Positions 24,749 through 34,134 are shown, counted from the stretch's first letter. The stretch: DNA of 64,000 bases from Microbacterium azadirachtae (GCF_000956545.1 NZ_JYIT01000083.1:149727-213726), one strand, 5' to 3'. The notes: a model not told the origin generated them from the letters alone. Translations and numbers: made by a program.

Positions 24749-26029
24749 ATGGATCACCCACTCGACCTCTACCTCCGCCGCAGCGCGGAGATCGTCGCCG
24801 AGTGCGTGGAGCTGGAGCGGGAGATCGCGCGGCTGCAGGCGCAGAAGGCCGCGCTCGCGCACGAGCGTGTGAGCCTGCTCCTCGACGAGGTCCGCCCGGG
24901 ATCCGCCGGGTTCGACCAGGCCGAGCGGTCGATGATCTGCGAGCTGGCTGCGGCTCTCCGCCTGTCGCGCTATGCGGCCGCGAAGCTGCTGGCGACCGGC
25001 CATGCGCTGCAGGAGCGATTCCCCGCCACCCGCTCCGCCTTCGCGGCCGGAGAATCGTCTTCGGGGCATGTCGAGGCCGTCGTCGAAGCGGCGGCCCACA
25101 TCCCGCACGACGATCACGCGGCGCTCGCCGCCTATGAAGCGCAGGTCGTGCCGTTCGCGGCTGCCGAGTCGCGTGCGCGGACGAAGGCTCTCGCCGAAAC
25201 CGTGGCCGCCGCGGTCGCCCCGGTCGCGTTGATCGAGGTGCACCGCCGCGCCCATGCCGACCGCACGGTGTCGGTGAGCGACGAGGGTGCGGGGCAGGCC
25301 ACGTTGCGCGCGACCGGTCCTGCCGCCCTCATCCATGCCGCGCACGACCTGCTCACCCAGGAAGGCCGAACGGTCCTCGACCGGGCGAAGCACGCGGCCG
25401 CATCGGGACACCCCGCGGACGAGCGGCGGCTGGATCAGGTGCGGTTCGACCGGTTCCTGTTGCGGGTGCTCACCGGCCGCGTCGCCGGCGACGCCGACGT
25501 CCTCGATGCGATCCGGCCGGTGGTTCAGGTGACGGTCGCCACCGGCACCCTCGGCGGGCGCGACGAGTGGATGGCCGAGCTCGACGGGCGCGGGCCGATG
25601 GATCCGGAGCTCGCGCGCCGGCTCGCGGTCGCCGCGCCGTCATGGCAGAGGATGCTCCTCGACGATGCGGGCATGGTGACGCGCACCGGCACTTACCAGC
25701 CCACCGAGGCCATGCGTCGCTTCCTGCGGGCACGTGACCGCACCTGCCGGTTCCCCGGGTGCCGACAACCCGCCCGCCGATGCCAGATCGACCACACCCA
25801 TGACTTCGCCCGAGGAGGGGCCACCGACCTCGGCAACCTCGCCTGCCTCTGCGAGACCCACCACGCCCTGAAGCACCCCGACGTGGATCCGCGCTGGCGC
25901 TGGACCGCCGAGCAGAGACCGGGCGGCGTGATCGTCTGGACCACGCCCGCCGGTGTCCCGTACACCGATGTCCCGCCGCCCCGGGTGATGTTCGGGAATG
26001 CCGACGACGACGGGGCCGATGCGGCCTGA
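24749..26029 (+). CDS. DUF222 / HNH endonuclease-domain protein (13E12 type)
   Basis: 426 residues. The N-terminal DUF222 region (~1-300, largely helical) precedes an HNH domain (~331-375): CRFPGCRQP...CQIDHTHDFARGG, then CLCETHHALKH. The HNH cysteines and histidines bind metal and cleave DNA. These 13E12-type genes are multi-copy in many actinobacteria and are often linked to mobile or repetitive DNA; the biological role is not settled. GGAGG lies immediately before the ATG. A LexA-like box sits just upstream, so DNA damage induction is possible. The C-terminal tail is short and Pro-rich. Confidence 0.9.
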   Translation: MDHPLDLYLRRSAEIVAECVELEREIARLQAQKAALAHERVSLLLDEVRPGSAGFDQAERSMICELAAALRLSRYAAAKLLATGHALQERFPATRSAFAAGESSSGHVEAVVEAAAHIPHDDHAALAAYEAQVVPFAAAESRARTKALAETVAAAVAPVALIEVHRRAHADRTVSVSDEGAGQATLRATGPAALIHAAHDLLTQEGRTVLDRAKHAAASGHPADERRLDQVRFDRFLLRVLTGRVAGDADVLDAIRPVVQVTVATGTLGGRDEWMAELDGRGPMDPELARRLAVAAPSWQRMLLDDAGMVTRTGTYQPTEAMRRFLRARDRTCRFPGCRQPARRCQIDHTHDFARGGATDLGNLACLCETHHALKHPDVDPRWRWTAEQRPGGVIVWTTPAGVPYTDVPPPRVMFGNADDDGADAA

Positions 26030-26051
26030 AACGGCGCACATCGGCCCTGAG

Positions 26052-26073
26052 GCCGCCGGCTGCAGCCGGCGGC
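26052..26073. terminator. 22-base perfect palindrome after the HNH gene
   Basis: Half GCCGCCGGCTG joined directly to its complement CAGCCGGCGGC, 23 bases after the HNH stop. Could act as a terminator for one or both of the converging genes. Confidence 0.55.
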
Positions 26074-26136
26074 TGTCAGCTGTCAGCTGTCAGCGGTCAG
26101 CCGTCAGCCGTCAGCTGTCAGCGGTCAGCGGTCAGC
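26074..26136. repeat. Nine tandem copies of a 7-base unit NGTCAGC
   Basis: Nine head-to-tail heptamers, constant GTCAGC with first base T,T,T,G,C,C,T,G,G. It directly follows the palindrome and fills most of the gap between the HNH gene and the citrate transporter. Perfect in phase; the number of units could vary by slippage. Confidence 0.9.
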
Positions 26137-26169
26137 CGGCTGTCGTCACCGGCGACCGGCGGCCGGTCG

Positions 26170-27732
26170 TCACGGGGCGACGAAGAACGGGATCGCGCCC
26201 GTCAGCATCCCGACGCCCAGCATCACCAGCGACACCACGAGCGCCCGCCACAGCACCTTGCGGTGGTGGTCGCCGAGGTTCACGCTCGCAAGCGAGACCA
26301 GCAGCAGGATCGCGGGCACGAGCGGGCTCTGCAGGTGCACGGGCTGACCGGTGATCGACGCGCGCGCCATCTCGACCGGGTCGATGCCGAAGTGCGCGGC
26401 GCTCTGCGACAGCACCGGCAGGATCCCGTAGTAGAACGCGTCGTTCGACATGAAGAACGTGAACGGGATCGACAGGACCCCGGTGATGGGGGCGAGGAAC
26501 GGTCCCATCGCCGGCGGCAGCACGTTCGTGATCCAGGACGCCATCGCGTCGACCATGCCGGTTCCCGTGAGCACGCCGACGAGCACGCCCGCGGCGATCA
26601 CCATCGACACCACGCCCACGATGCTCGGCGCGTGCGCGACGATCTCGGCCGCCTGGTCCTTGAGCTTGCCGAAGTTCACCAGCAGCGCCACGGCGGCGCC
26701 CACCATGAACACATAGGGCAGCGGAAGCACGTCGACGATGAGCAGCACCATCACGGCGACCGTGAGGACGAGGTTGAACCAGATCAGGCGTGGACGCAGC
26801 GTGGCGCGGTCCGGGTCGAGCATCGTGTCGGCCATCGCGGTGTCCGTCGGGTCGACGCCGCTCGCCGCGACGGGACCGTGGCCGCCCGCGACCGTGACGA
26901 TGTTGCCGGTGCGGAGCGAGGCGCGCGCGCCCGGCTTGGCATCCGCACCGCGGAAGATCGCGGGAACGGCGGCGAGCAACCCGCCCTCGGCGGTGCCGGT
27001 CAGGCGGCTCTCGTCGAGCACCCCGAGGCGGCGGCGCTCCTGCAGGCCGAGCATCCAGGCGAAGCCGAGCGCCACGACCAGGCCCACGCCGAGGGCGGGG
27101 AGCATCGGCACGAACACATCGGTCGGCTGCAGGCCCAGCGCGGTCGCGGCGCGCACCGTGGGGCCACCCCAGGGCACGATGTTGAGCGTGCCGTTCATGA
27201 GTCCGGCGACGCACGTCAGCACCACCGGGCTCATGCCCAGGCGCAGGTAGATCGGCAGCATGGCCGACGTCGTGATGATGAACGTCGTGGATCCGTCGCC
27301 GTCCAGCGAGACGGCGCCCGCGAGCAGAGCCGTGCCGAGGACGACCTTGGCCGGGTCGTCGCCCAGGACGCGCGTGATCATCCGGATCAGCGGGTCGAAC
27401 AGGCCGACGTCGATCATGATGCCGAAGAACATGATCGCGAACATCAGCAGCGCCGCGGTCGGGGCCATCTTGCCGATCGCGTCGAGGATCATGTCTCCGA
27501 GGCCGAGCCCCGCGCCGGCGAAGAGGCCGAACGCCGTGGGCACCAGGATGAGCGCGACCATGGGGGTGAGGCGCTTGGTCATGATCAGCGTCATGAACAC
27601 CAGCACCATCGCGAAGCCGAGCACCACGAGCACCCACTCCGGGGGCGCGAAGGCGATGTCGTACGAGGGCTTCTCGTCGGCTGCGGCGAGCAGGCCGCCG
27701 AGAGCCGTGGGCATGCTGAGAACCGTGGGCAT
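26170..27732 (-). CDS. CitMHS-family citrate/divalent-metal symporter
   Basis: 520 residues and about 12 hydrophobic segments. The motif LDGDGSTTFIIT (~150) and LNIVPWGGPTVRA (~195) are diagnostic of the CitMHS family, which imports citrate complexed with Mg, Ca or other divalent ions together with protons. SD AAGGAG six bases before the ATG. Divergent from a CitA/CitB-type two-component system across 191 bases, so citrate (or metal-citrate) sensing is expected to control it. No operator could be fixed by eye in that gap. Confidence 0.92.
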   Translation of the reverse strand: MPTVLSMPTALGGLLAAADEKPSYDIAFAPPEWVLVVLGFAMVLVFMTLIMTKRLTPMVALILVPTAFGLFAGAGLGLGDMILDAIGKMAPTAALLMFAIMFFGIMIDVGLFDPLIRMITRVLGDDPAKVVLGTALLAGAVSLDGDGSTTFIITTSAMLPIYLRLGMSPVVLTCVAGLMNGTLNIVPWGGPTVRAATALGLQPTDVFVPMLPALGVGLVVALGFAWMLGLQERRRLGVLDESRLTGTAEGGLLAAVPAIFRGADAKPGARASLRTGNIVTVAGGHGPVAASGVDPTDTAMADTMLDPDRATLRPRLIWFNLVLTVAVMVLLIVDVLPLPYVFMVGAAVALLVNFGKLKDQAAEIVAHAPSIVGVVSMVIAAGVLVGVLTGTGMVDAMASWITNVLPPAMGPFLAPITGVLSIPFTFFMSNDAFYYGILPVLSQSAAHFGIDPVEMARASITGQPVHLQSPLVPAILLLVSLASVNLGDHHRKVLWRALVVSLVMLGVGMLTGAIPFFVAP

Positions 27733-27923
27733 GAAGTGACTCCTTCGTCATCCGCCTGTCGTCTTCGACGGACCTCGCCGAGAGTAGGGAACGCGCGCCC
27801 GTCGGATCCGCTAAGTCGCATTCCGACGCGTTGTGCGCGTAGCGTGACTTCTGCGCATATTGCTCAGGACGTTGTGTCCAGGCATTTCGCTCACGCTCAT
27901 GGCAGATCCCTCGAGGAGGACGG

Positions 27924-29699
27924 ATGCCCCGCACACGCCGGATGCGGTTCGCGACGCGGACGCTCCTGCTGCAGCTCGCGACGGTCGTCCTCGTCGTGGC
28001 GCTCTGCACCGGCGTGTACCTCGTGCTGGCCACGCAGCAGTTGCGGGCCGAGGCCGAATCCTCCGCCCTGGGGATCGCGCGCACCCTGGCCGAGGATCCG
28101 GAGCTCCGTGCCGCGGTCGCCGAGGAGTCCGCGGATCCCGGACCGCCGCGGGCCGAGCTGCTGCGCGACGGCGACCTGCAGCGCACGGCGACCGCCACGG
28201 CGAACCGCACCGGCGCGCTGTTCGTGGTCGTCACCGACGACCACGGCATCCGCCTCGCGCATCCGGATCCCGGCCGCCTCGGCCAGGAGGTGAGCACGCC
28301 GTTCCAGGAGGTGCTGGCCGGTCACGAGGTCGTCGAGTGGGAGACCGGCACACTGGGCGAGTCGGTGCGGGCGAAGGTGCCGGTGCGCGACGCCGCCGGA
28401 ACGCCCGTGGGCGAGGTCAGCGTCGGCTTCGCCCGGGCGGGTGTCTTCGACGACCTGCCGCCGCTGCTCGCCGTCATCGGCCTTGCCGCGGCAGGCTCCC
28501 TGCTGGTGGCGGGCATCGGCGCGCTGCTGCTGCGCCGGCGCTGGGAGCGGCTCACCCTGGGGGTGCAGCCGGAGGAGCTGGTCGCCCTCGTGCAGAACCA
28601 GACGGCGGTGCTGGACGGCGTGGACGACGGCGTGCTCGCCGTCGACGCCGAGGGCGTGGTGCGGGTGTGCAACGCCGCCGCCGAGCGCCTGCTCGCCGTG
28701 CGCGACGCGGTCGGCCGGCCGCTGGATCGGATCGGGCTGCCGGATCCGGTGCGCGACGTCGTGTCCGCGGGACGCGCGCTGTCGGAGGCCGTGGTCGACG
28801 GGCGCGTGCTCTACCTCGACACGCGTCCGGTCGAGAGGGACGGACGTCCGCTCGGCACGGTGGCCGTGATCCGCGATCGCACCGAGCTCGTCGCGCTGTC
28901 GGAGCGACTGGAGACCGTGCGCACGATGACGGCCGCCCTGCGGGTGCAGCGCCACGAGTTCGCGAACCGCATCCATGTCGCCGCCGGGCTGCTCGACGCG
29001 GAGCGGGTGCAGGACGCCAGGGAGTTCCTCGCGGAGCTCGCCGAGCGCGGCTCCGTCGACTTCCCCGTGCCCGGCATCGCCCGGCTGCGGGATCCGTTCC
29101 TGCGGTCCTTCCTTGGCGCGAAGGCGCTGGAGGCGACGGAGCGGGGCGTGACGCTGCGCATCTCCGAGGAGACCCACCTGCTGGGCGCGGTGAGCGAGGC
29201 CGAGGACGTCGCGGCGGTGCTGGGGAACCTGGTCGACAACGCCGTGAGCGCGGCGGTCGACGGCGCACCGCCGCGCTGGGTCGAGGTCGCGGTGCTCGAC
29301 GACCGCGATGCCCTGGTCGTCACCGTCGCGGACTCCGGTGCGGGACTCGACGGTGCCGAGGACGACGGCGGCGCCACGGATGACGGTGCCGCGGACGACG
29401 GTGCCGCGGACGACGGCGCCGCGGACGACGGCGCCGCGGACGACGGGACGGACAGCGCCGGGCCGGTGCACGGGCACGGGCTGGGGCTGCGCCTGTCGCG
29501 CGAGATCGCCCGGCGCGGCGGCGGAGACCTGTGGGTCATCGATCGCGGCGGCGAAGCGCACGGTGCGGTCTTCGCGGCACGGCTCGGCGGCGTGGTCGCG
29601 CCTGCGCGCAGCATCGGCCCCGCACCGCTGCCCGGCTCCGCACCGCGACCAGGGGACGAACAGGACGGCGAGCCGTCCGACGAGGAGGAGAGCAGATGA
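27924..29699 (+). CDS. Sensor histidine kinase, CitA/DcuS family, with ATP-lid repeat
   Basis: 591 residues. TM1 (~12-35), extracytoplasmic sensor domain (~36-178, single-Cache type), TM2 (~180-204), PAS (~218-320) and a SPOB_a/HATPase core. The phospho-acceptor is His344 in VQRHEFANRIHVAAG; N box NLVDNA (435-440), DSGAGL (470-475), GHGLGLRL (517-524). The kinase core is like CitA/DcuS, sensors of citrate or C4-dicarboxylates. Between DSGAGL and GHGLGLRL, the ATP lid is replaced by a run of DDGAA units (~479-510), encoded by a 15-base minisatellite. The ATG at 27924 follows GAGGAGG. Overlaps the regulator by ATGA. Confidence 0.9.
   Translation: MPRTRRMRFATRTLLLQLATVVLVVALCTGVYLVLATQQLRAEAESSALGIARTLAEDPELRAAVAEESADPGPPRAELLRDGDLQRTATATANRTGALFVVVTDDHGIRLAHPDPGRLGQEVSTPFQEVLAGHEVVEWETGTLGESVRAKVPVRDAAGTPVGEVSVGFARAGVFDDLPPLLAVIGLAAAGSLLVAGIGALLLRRRWERLTLGVQPEELVALVQNQTAVLDGVDDGVLAVDAEGVVRVCNAAAERLLAVRDAVGRPLDRIGLPDPVRDVVSAGRALSEAVVDGRVLYLDTRPVERDGRPLGTVAVIRDRTELVALSERLETVRTMTAALRVQRHEFANRIHVAAGLLDAERVQDAREFLAELAERGSVDFPVPGIARLRDPFLRSFLGAKALEATERGVTLRISEETHLLGAVSEAEDVAAVLGNLVDNAVSAAVDGAPPRWVEVAVLDDRDALVVTVADSGAGLDGAEDDGGATDDGAADDGAADDGAADDGAADDGTDSAGPVHGHGLGLRLSREIARRGGGDLWVIDRGGEAHGAVFAARLGGVVAPARSIGPAPLPGSAPRPGDEQDGEPSDEEESR
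29379..29453 (+). repeat. 15-base minisatellite inside kinase gene
   Basis: Four clean units (gac/gat gac ggy gcc gcg) at 29379-29438, plus degenerate flanks back to about 29361 and on to 29453. Unit length is a multiple of three, so change in copy number keeps the frame. Encodes DDGAA repeats in the ATP-binding domain. Confidence 0.9.
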
Positions 29700-30349
29700 C
29701 GGATCCGATCCGCACACTCGTGCTGGACGACGACTTCCGCGTCGGGCAGCTGCACCGGAGCATCGTCGACGAGCGTCCCGGCTATCTCGCCCTGGAGCCG
29801 GTGCGCACCATCGCCGAGGCCCGCGCGGCCGTCCGCGACCTGGCGCCGGAGCTGCTCCTCGCCGACGTCTACCTCCCGGACGGCGACGGGATCGCCCTGG
29901 TGCGCGAGGCGGGGATCGACGCGATCCACATCTCCGCCGCCGACGATCCGGCGACGGTGCGGCGGGCGCTGCGCTCGGGCGCGCACGCCTACCTGATCAA
30001 GCCGTTCGAGCGGCGTGCCCTCGTCGGCGCGCTCGACCGGTATGCCCGCTACCGCAACCTGCTGGCGGGATCCCGGCCCCTGCAGCAGAAGGATCTGGAT
30101 CGCGCGCTCGGGATCCTGCACGGGTCGGCGGAACAGGTCTCGACGTCGCGATCGGCGACCGAGCAGCTGGTGCTCGCGGCCCTCGGCGACGACGAGGCAT
30201 CGGCCGCCGAGATCGGCGAGCGCGTGGGCATCTCGCGGGCGACGGCGCAGCGCCACCTCGCGGCGCTCGCCGAGCGGGACGCGGTCGAGGTGCGGCTCCG
30301 TTACGGCGCCACCGGCCGGCCGGAGCACCGGTACACCCGCACGGCCTGA
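29696..30349 (+). CDS. CitB/DcuR-type response regulator
   Basis: 217 residues. Receiver domain: RTLVLDDDFRVGQLHR, phospho-acceptor Asp57 in LLADVYLPDGDG, and Lys in YLIKPFERRAL. The C-terminal part (~150-205) has a winged HTH (ASAAEIGERVGISRATAQRHL), matching CitB/DcuR regulators, which activate transport and catabolism of citrate and C4-dicarboxylates. ATG overlaps the kinase stop. Ends before a possible terminator hairpin at 30380. Confidence 0.92.
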   Translation: MTDPIRTLVLDDDFRVGQLHRSIVDERPGYLALEPVRTIAEARAAVRDLAPELLLADVYLPDGDGIALVREAGIDAIHISAADDPATVRRALRSGAHAYLIKPFERRALVGALDRYARYRNLLAGSRPLQQKDLDRALGILHGSAEQVSTSRSATEQLVLAALGDDEASAAEIGERVGISRATAQRHLAALAERDAVEVRLRYGATGRPEHRYTRTA

Positions 30350-30379
30350 CATCCGCGGACCCGGCGCCGAGCCCGCGCC

Positions 30380-30406
30380 GCCCGCGACCTGGCCGGCGAC
30401 GCGGGC
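30380..30406. terminator. Candidate hairpin between converging genes
   Basis: GCCCGCG, 13-base loop, CGCGGGC in the 68-base gap between the response regulator and the SDR. Weaker than other terminators here. Confidence 0.4.
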
Positions 30407-30417
30407 CGGGGGCCTGC

Positions 30418-31203
30418 TCAGCCGCGGCCGAAGAGCGCTCCGCCGTTGATCTGCAGGATCTGCCCCGTCGTCCAGCCGCCCTCGGGGCCCGCGAGATACG
30501 AGACCGCCCCGGCCACCTCGTCAGGAGTGCCTGCGCGGTTCATGGGCACCTGCGCGAGGCGCGACGCCACGATGTCGGGCGTACGCCGTCCGTCCCAGAA
30601 GCCGGTGTCGGGCACGTAGCCCGGTGCCACGGCGTTCACGGTCACGCCCTCCGGAGCGAGGTCGGCCGCGAGGCCCATCATCCAGCCGTGGATCGCGGCC
30701 TTGGCGGCGCCGTAGCCGTTCGCGCCGCGCAGCGCCGCGATCGAGCTGATCGAGATGATCCGTCCGCCCGGCCGCGTGATGCGCGGCAGCAGCGCCTCGG
30801 TGAGCAGCACGGCCGTGAGCACGTTCAGGCGCATGTTCGCCTCGTAGTTCGCGGCGATGCCGGCGAGGCCTTCGCCGCGATCCAGCACGTTGCCGCCCGC
30901 GTTGTTGAGCAGCACGTCGACGGATCCGCCGATGGCGGCGGCCGCCGCCTCCACCTGCGCCGGATCCTGCAGGTCGGCGGTGATCGTCTGCACGTGCGCC
31001 TCGGGCGTCCCCTCCAGGATCCGCGCGGACGCGGCGTCGAGCACCTCCGGGCGGCGCCCGATCAGCGCCAGATCGAAGCCGTCCCGAGCGAGCCGCCGCG
31101 CCGAGGCCAGGCCGATGCCCGTGCCTCCGCCGCTGATCACCGCGAGCGGGCGGGAGGAGGAGAGCGGGCGGGAGGAAGCGGAGGAAGTCGCGGGGGTGCT
31201 CAT
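30418..31203 (-). CDS. SDR-family oxidoreductase
   Basis: 261 residues. Cofactor-binding GGGTGIG (25-31), NNAG (100-103), catalytic Ser ~153, Tyr164 and Lys168 in GYGAAK. The C-terminal WTTGQILQINGG is usual for classical SDRs. Arg50-Arg51 after the second strand favours NADP(H). It reduces or oxidises an alcohol, ketone or sugar; substrate unknown. Divergent from the M20 peptidase. SD is weak. Confidence 0.9.
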   Translation of the reverse strand: MSTPATSSASSRPLSSSRPLAVISGGGTGIGLASARRLARDGFDLALIGRRPEVLDAASARILEGTPEAHVQTITADLQDPAQVEAAAAAIGGSVDVLLNNAGGNVLDRGEGLAGIAANYEANMRLNVLTAVLLTEALLPRITRPGGRIISISSIAALRGANGYGAAKAAIHGWMMGLAADLAPEGVTVNAVAPGYVPDTGFWDGRRTPDIVASRLAQVPMNRAGTPDEVAGAVSYLAGPEGGWTTGQILQINGGALFGRG

Positions 31204-31273
31204 GGCCCCAGCCTAGAAGGCCGAGCGAACAAGGGTGCCGAGCATGAGCCGACCGCCCGTTAGCATGGCGACG

Positions 31274-32605
31274 ATGAACGACGTGCCCCCGATCGCCGAG
31301 CGGCTCAGCCGGATGATCCAGCTGCCGACCGTGTCCGCCGAGCTGGACGAGCGCGGGTCCGCGCCGTTCGAGGAGTTCGTGGCGCTCCTCGCCGAGTGCT
31401 ATCCGCGCGTCCACGCGACGCTCACGCGGGAGCGGCACACCGAGTTCGGGCTGCTGTTCCACTGGAAGGGGCGCCGGGACGCCGCCGACGGCCCTCTCGT
31501 GCTCATGGCGCACTACGACGTGGTCCCCGTGGACGAGTCCGACGACTGGACGCACCCGCCCTTCGCCGGCGTGATCGCGGACGGATCCGTCTACGGGCGC
31601 GGTGCGCTCGACGACAAGGGCCCGCTCATCGTGATCCTGGAGGCGGTCGAGAGCCTCCTCGCCGAGGGGTTCACCCCCGCCCGCGACGTGTACCTCTCCT
31701 TCGGCGGCAACGAGGAGACCTACGGATCCGCCGCCATCGCCATCGCCGCGGCGCTGAAGGATCGCGGGATCGTGCCGTGGCTCGTCGTCGACGAGGGCGG
31801 CGCGGTGGTCGATGCCCCGCTGCCGTTCGTGCCCGGGAGCGCGGCGATGATCGGCGTGGGGGAGAAGGGCGTGATGACCGTGCGTCTCACGGCGCGCGGC
31901 GACGGCGGGCACGCCTCCGCCCCGCCCAGCCGCACCGCGGTGCGCCGCATCGCGCGCGCGGTCGAGCGGCTCGGGCCCGGCACGTTCCGTCCGCGCACCC
32001 CCCGCGCGATCTCCCGCATGCTCGTGCAGCTTTCCGCTTCCGCCTCGGGCCCCGCTCGGCTGCTGCTGCGCACGCTCGGCGCGGTCCCGCTGCTGTCGGC
32101 GCGGGTGTTCGCGGCGCTCGGAGGAGAGCCCGCGGCGCTCGTGCGCACCACGGTCGCGCCCACCATGCAGTCCGGCGGCACCGCGGCGAACGTGCTTCCC
32201 TCGCAGGCCACCGCGACCGTGAACCTGCGCATCGCGCTCGGCGAGACGGTGTCCTCGGCGGCTGCGCGGGTGCGGCGCCGCATCGCCGACCCGAAGGTGG
32301 CGGTCGAGGTGCTCGAGGGCAGCGACCCGTCGCCCGAGTCGCCCACGGACAACGCGCAGTTCGCGCTGCTCGCCGACGCGCTCGCCGTCTCCCACCCCGG
32401 GGTCCCGGCCGTCCCGTACGTGATGATGGCGGCCACCGACTCCCGGCACTTCCACCGCTTCGCGCCGGCCGTCTACCGGTTCGCTCCGCTGGAGATGTCG
32501 AACGCTCAGCGTGCGGCCATCCACGGCGTCGACGAGAGCGTCGAGATCGCCGCCCTCGAACGCGGGGAGCGGTTCCACCGGGCGCTCCTGCAGCGGCTAC
32601 AGTGA
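31274..32605 (+). CDS. M20-family metallopeptidase
   Basis: 443 residues. Metal and catalytic residues: His80 and Asp82 in LMAHYDVVPV, DDKGP (~113-117), Glu147-Glu148 in GGNEETYG. A dimerisation domain follows (~190-310) and the last catalytic His is near the C-terminus in the DSRHFHRFAPAVYRF region. This resembles CPS1/DapE-like peptidases that hydrolyse N-acyl or dipeptide amide bonds. Starts at 31235, 31244 and 31265 are also in frame; 31274 was chosen because the domain begins directly there. No strong SD; may be leaderless. Confidence 0.88.
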   Translation: MNDVPPIAERLSRMIQLPTVSAELDERGSAPFEEFVALLAECYPRVHATLTRERHTEFGLLFHWKGRRDAADGPLVLMAHYDVVPVDESDDWTHPPFAGVIADGSVYGRGALDDKGPLIVILEAVESLLAEGFTPARDVYLSFGGNEETYGSAAIAIAAALKDRGIVPWLVVDEGGAVVDAPLPFVPGSAAMIGVGEKGVMTVRLTARGDGGHASAPPSRTAVRRIARAVERLGPGTFRPRTPRAISRMLVQLSASASGPARLLLRTLGAVPLLSARVFAALGGEPAALVRTTVAPTMQSGGTAANVLPSQATATVNLRIALGETVSSAAARVRRRIADPKVAVEVLEGSDPSPESPTDNAQFALLADALAVSHPGVPAVPYVMMAATDSRHFHRFAPAVYRFAPLEMSNAQRAAIHGVDESVEIAALERGERFHRALLQRLQ

Positions 32606-32652
32606 TCTGACCCGTCTGCGACGTCCCCCGTCGCCGTCCTCAAGGAGCCGCG

Positions 32653-34122
32653 ATGTCGCGCACCGCCACCCTCGGCGCCCTGGTCGCCGTCGTGGGATTC
32701 CTCGCATTCGTCGAGTTCACCAGCGGTGTGCTGCAGGGCTACTACACACCGATGCTGAGCGACATCGCGCGGCATCTCGGGATCCACGACGCCGATGTGA
32801 ACTGGTTCGAGGGGGCGCAGCTGATGCTGTCCGCCCTCGTGGTGCCGGCGTTCGCGAAGCTGGGCGACATGATCGGGCGCAAGCGTATGCTGCTCGTCTC
32901 CACGGCGCTCACCGCGATCGCCGCGTTCGTGCTGCCGTTCACGGCGACGTTCGGGGTCTTCCTCGTGGCGTGGGCGCTGATGGGCTTCTACGTCGTGTGG
33001 CTGCCTCTGGAGATCGCCCTCATCTGGTCGCGCGCGCGGCGCATCGAGGGCAGCTCGGCGATCACCGCGAAGGCCGCGGGCATCCTCGTCGCCGCCCTCG
33101 AGGGCGGCGCGATCATCGGCGCGCTGGTCGGCGGCGCGCTGGTCGACGTGCTCCCGCTGACGGTCGTGCTGCTCGTGCCCGCCGTGCTCATCGCCGCATG
33201 CTTCTTCGTGATCCTGTTCGGTGTGCAGGAGTCGCCGGAGAAGACCGGCGGCGCCTTCGACACGGTCGGCCTCGTGCTCATCTCGTTGTCGCTCATCGGC
33301 CTCACGGGCGGGCTCAGCCTGCTCCGTCTGCCCGGGGGAGTGGCGAACCCGCTGTCGTGGATCGTCATCGCCGTGGGCGTGCTGATCGTCGTCCCGTTCG
33401 TGCTGTGGGAGCTGAGACAGCAGGATCCGCTCATCGACGTGCGCATGTTCCGCAGTCCCGCGCTCGGGCCGGTCTTCCTCACTGCGGGCCTCTTCGGCGT
33501 GAGCGTGCTCGGCGCGCAGGCTCCGTTGTCGACCTTCGCCCGCACGGACCCGTCGGTCTACGGCTACGGCCTCGGGACCACCGGCTTCCAGACCTCGCTC
33601 ATCATCGGGCTGTACCTCATCGCGATGATCGCCGGAGCCCTGCTGTTCCCGCTGATCGCGCGTCTGGCGACGCCACGCGTCACCCTGATCGGCGCCTCGG
33701 TGCTCGTCGGCGCGGGGTTCCTGCTGTTCCTGCCTTTCCACGGCGCCTACCTGCAGGTGGTGACCAACATGATCGTCGTCGGGATCGGATCCGGCGCACT
33801 CGTGGCCGCCCTTCCCGCGGCAGCGGCCTCGGCCGCCCCGCACACCCAGACCGGCGTCGCGACGGGGCTGACGAACTCGGTCAAGACGGTCGGCGGCGCC
33901 ATCGCATCGTGCGTCTTCGGGATCGCCCTCATGCACGCCGTCGCGGGATCCGCCACCACGGGCACGGCCGGATCCTTCTCGGGCTACGTGACCGTGTGGG
34001 TCGTCTGCGGCGTGACGGCGCTCGCCGCGGCCGTGCTGCTGCTGTTCGTGCCGAAGCAGGCGTTCACGGACCGCGCCGGGCACCCGGCCGGCGAGGACGT
34101 GATCGACGCCGTCGCCGGCTGA
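32653..34122 (+). CDS. MFS transporter, DHA2-like drug/proton antiporter
   Basis: 489 residues and about 14 hydrophobic segments. Motif A-like KLGDMIGRKRMLLVST follows TM2, as in DHA1/DHA2 efflux proteins. The central loop has QQDPLIDVRMFRS, which is characteristic of DHA2 (EmrB-like) members. Expected to export small toxic molecules by proton antiport. The SD AAGGAG is eight bases upstream. Next to, and converging with, an MMPL exporter: two efflux systems side by side. Confidence 0.9.
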   Translation: MSRTATLGALVAVVGFLAFVEFTSGVLQGYYTPMLSDIARHLGIHDADVNWFEGAQLMLSALVVPAFAKLGDMIGRKRMLLVSTALTAIAAFVLPFTATFGVFLVAWALMGFYVVWLPLEIALIWSRARRIEGSSAITAKAAGILVAALEGGAIIGALVGGALVDVLPLTVVLLVPAVLIAACFFVILFGVQESPEKTGGAFDTVGLVLISLSLIGLTGGLSLLRLPGGVANPLSWIVIAVGVLIVVPFVLWELRQQDPLIDVRMFRSPALGPVFLTAGLFGVSVLGAQAPLSTFARTDPSVYGYGLGTTGFQTSLIIGLYLIAMIAGALLFPLIARLATPRVTLIGASVLVGAGFLLFLPFHGAYLQVVTNMIVVGIGSGALVAALPAAAASAAPHTQTGVATGLTNSVKTVGGAIASCVFGIALMHAVAGSATTGTAGSFSGYVTVWVVCGVTALAAAVLLLFVPKQAFTDRAGHPAGEDVIDAVAG

Positions 34123-34134
34123 CCTCGGACCTGG

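Noticed and set aside
26074..26136. Heptamer array as a CRISPR
   Set aside because: Units are contiguous and 7 bases long with no spacers.
27733..27923. CitB operator in the citrate transporter/kinase gap
   Set aside because: Several short repeats but none clear enough to call.
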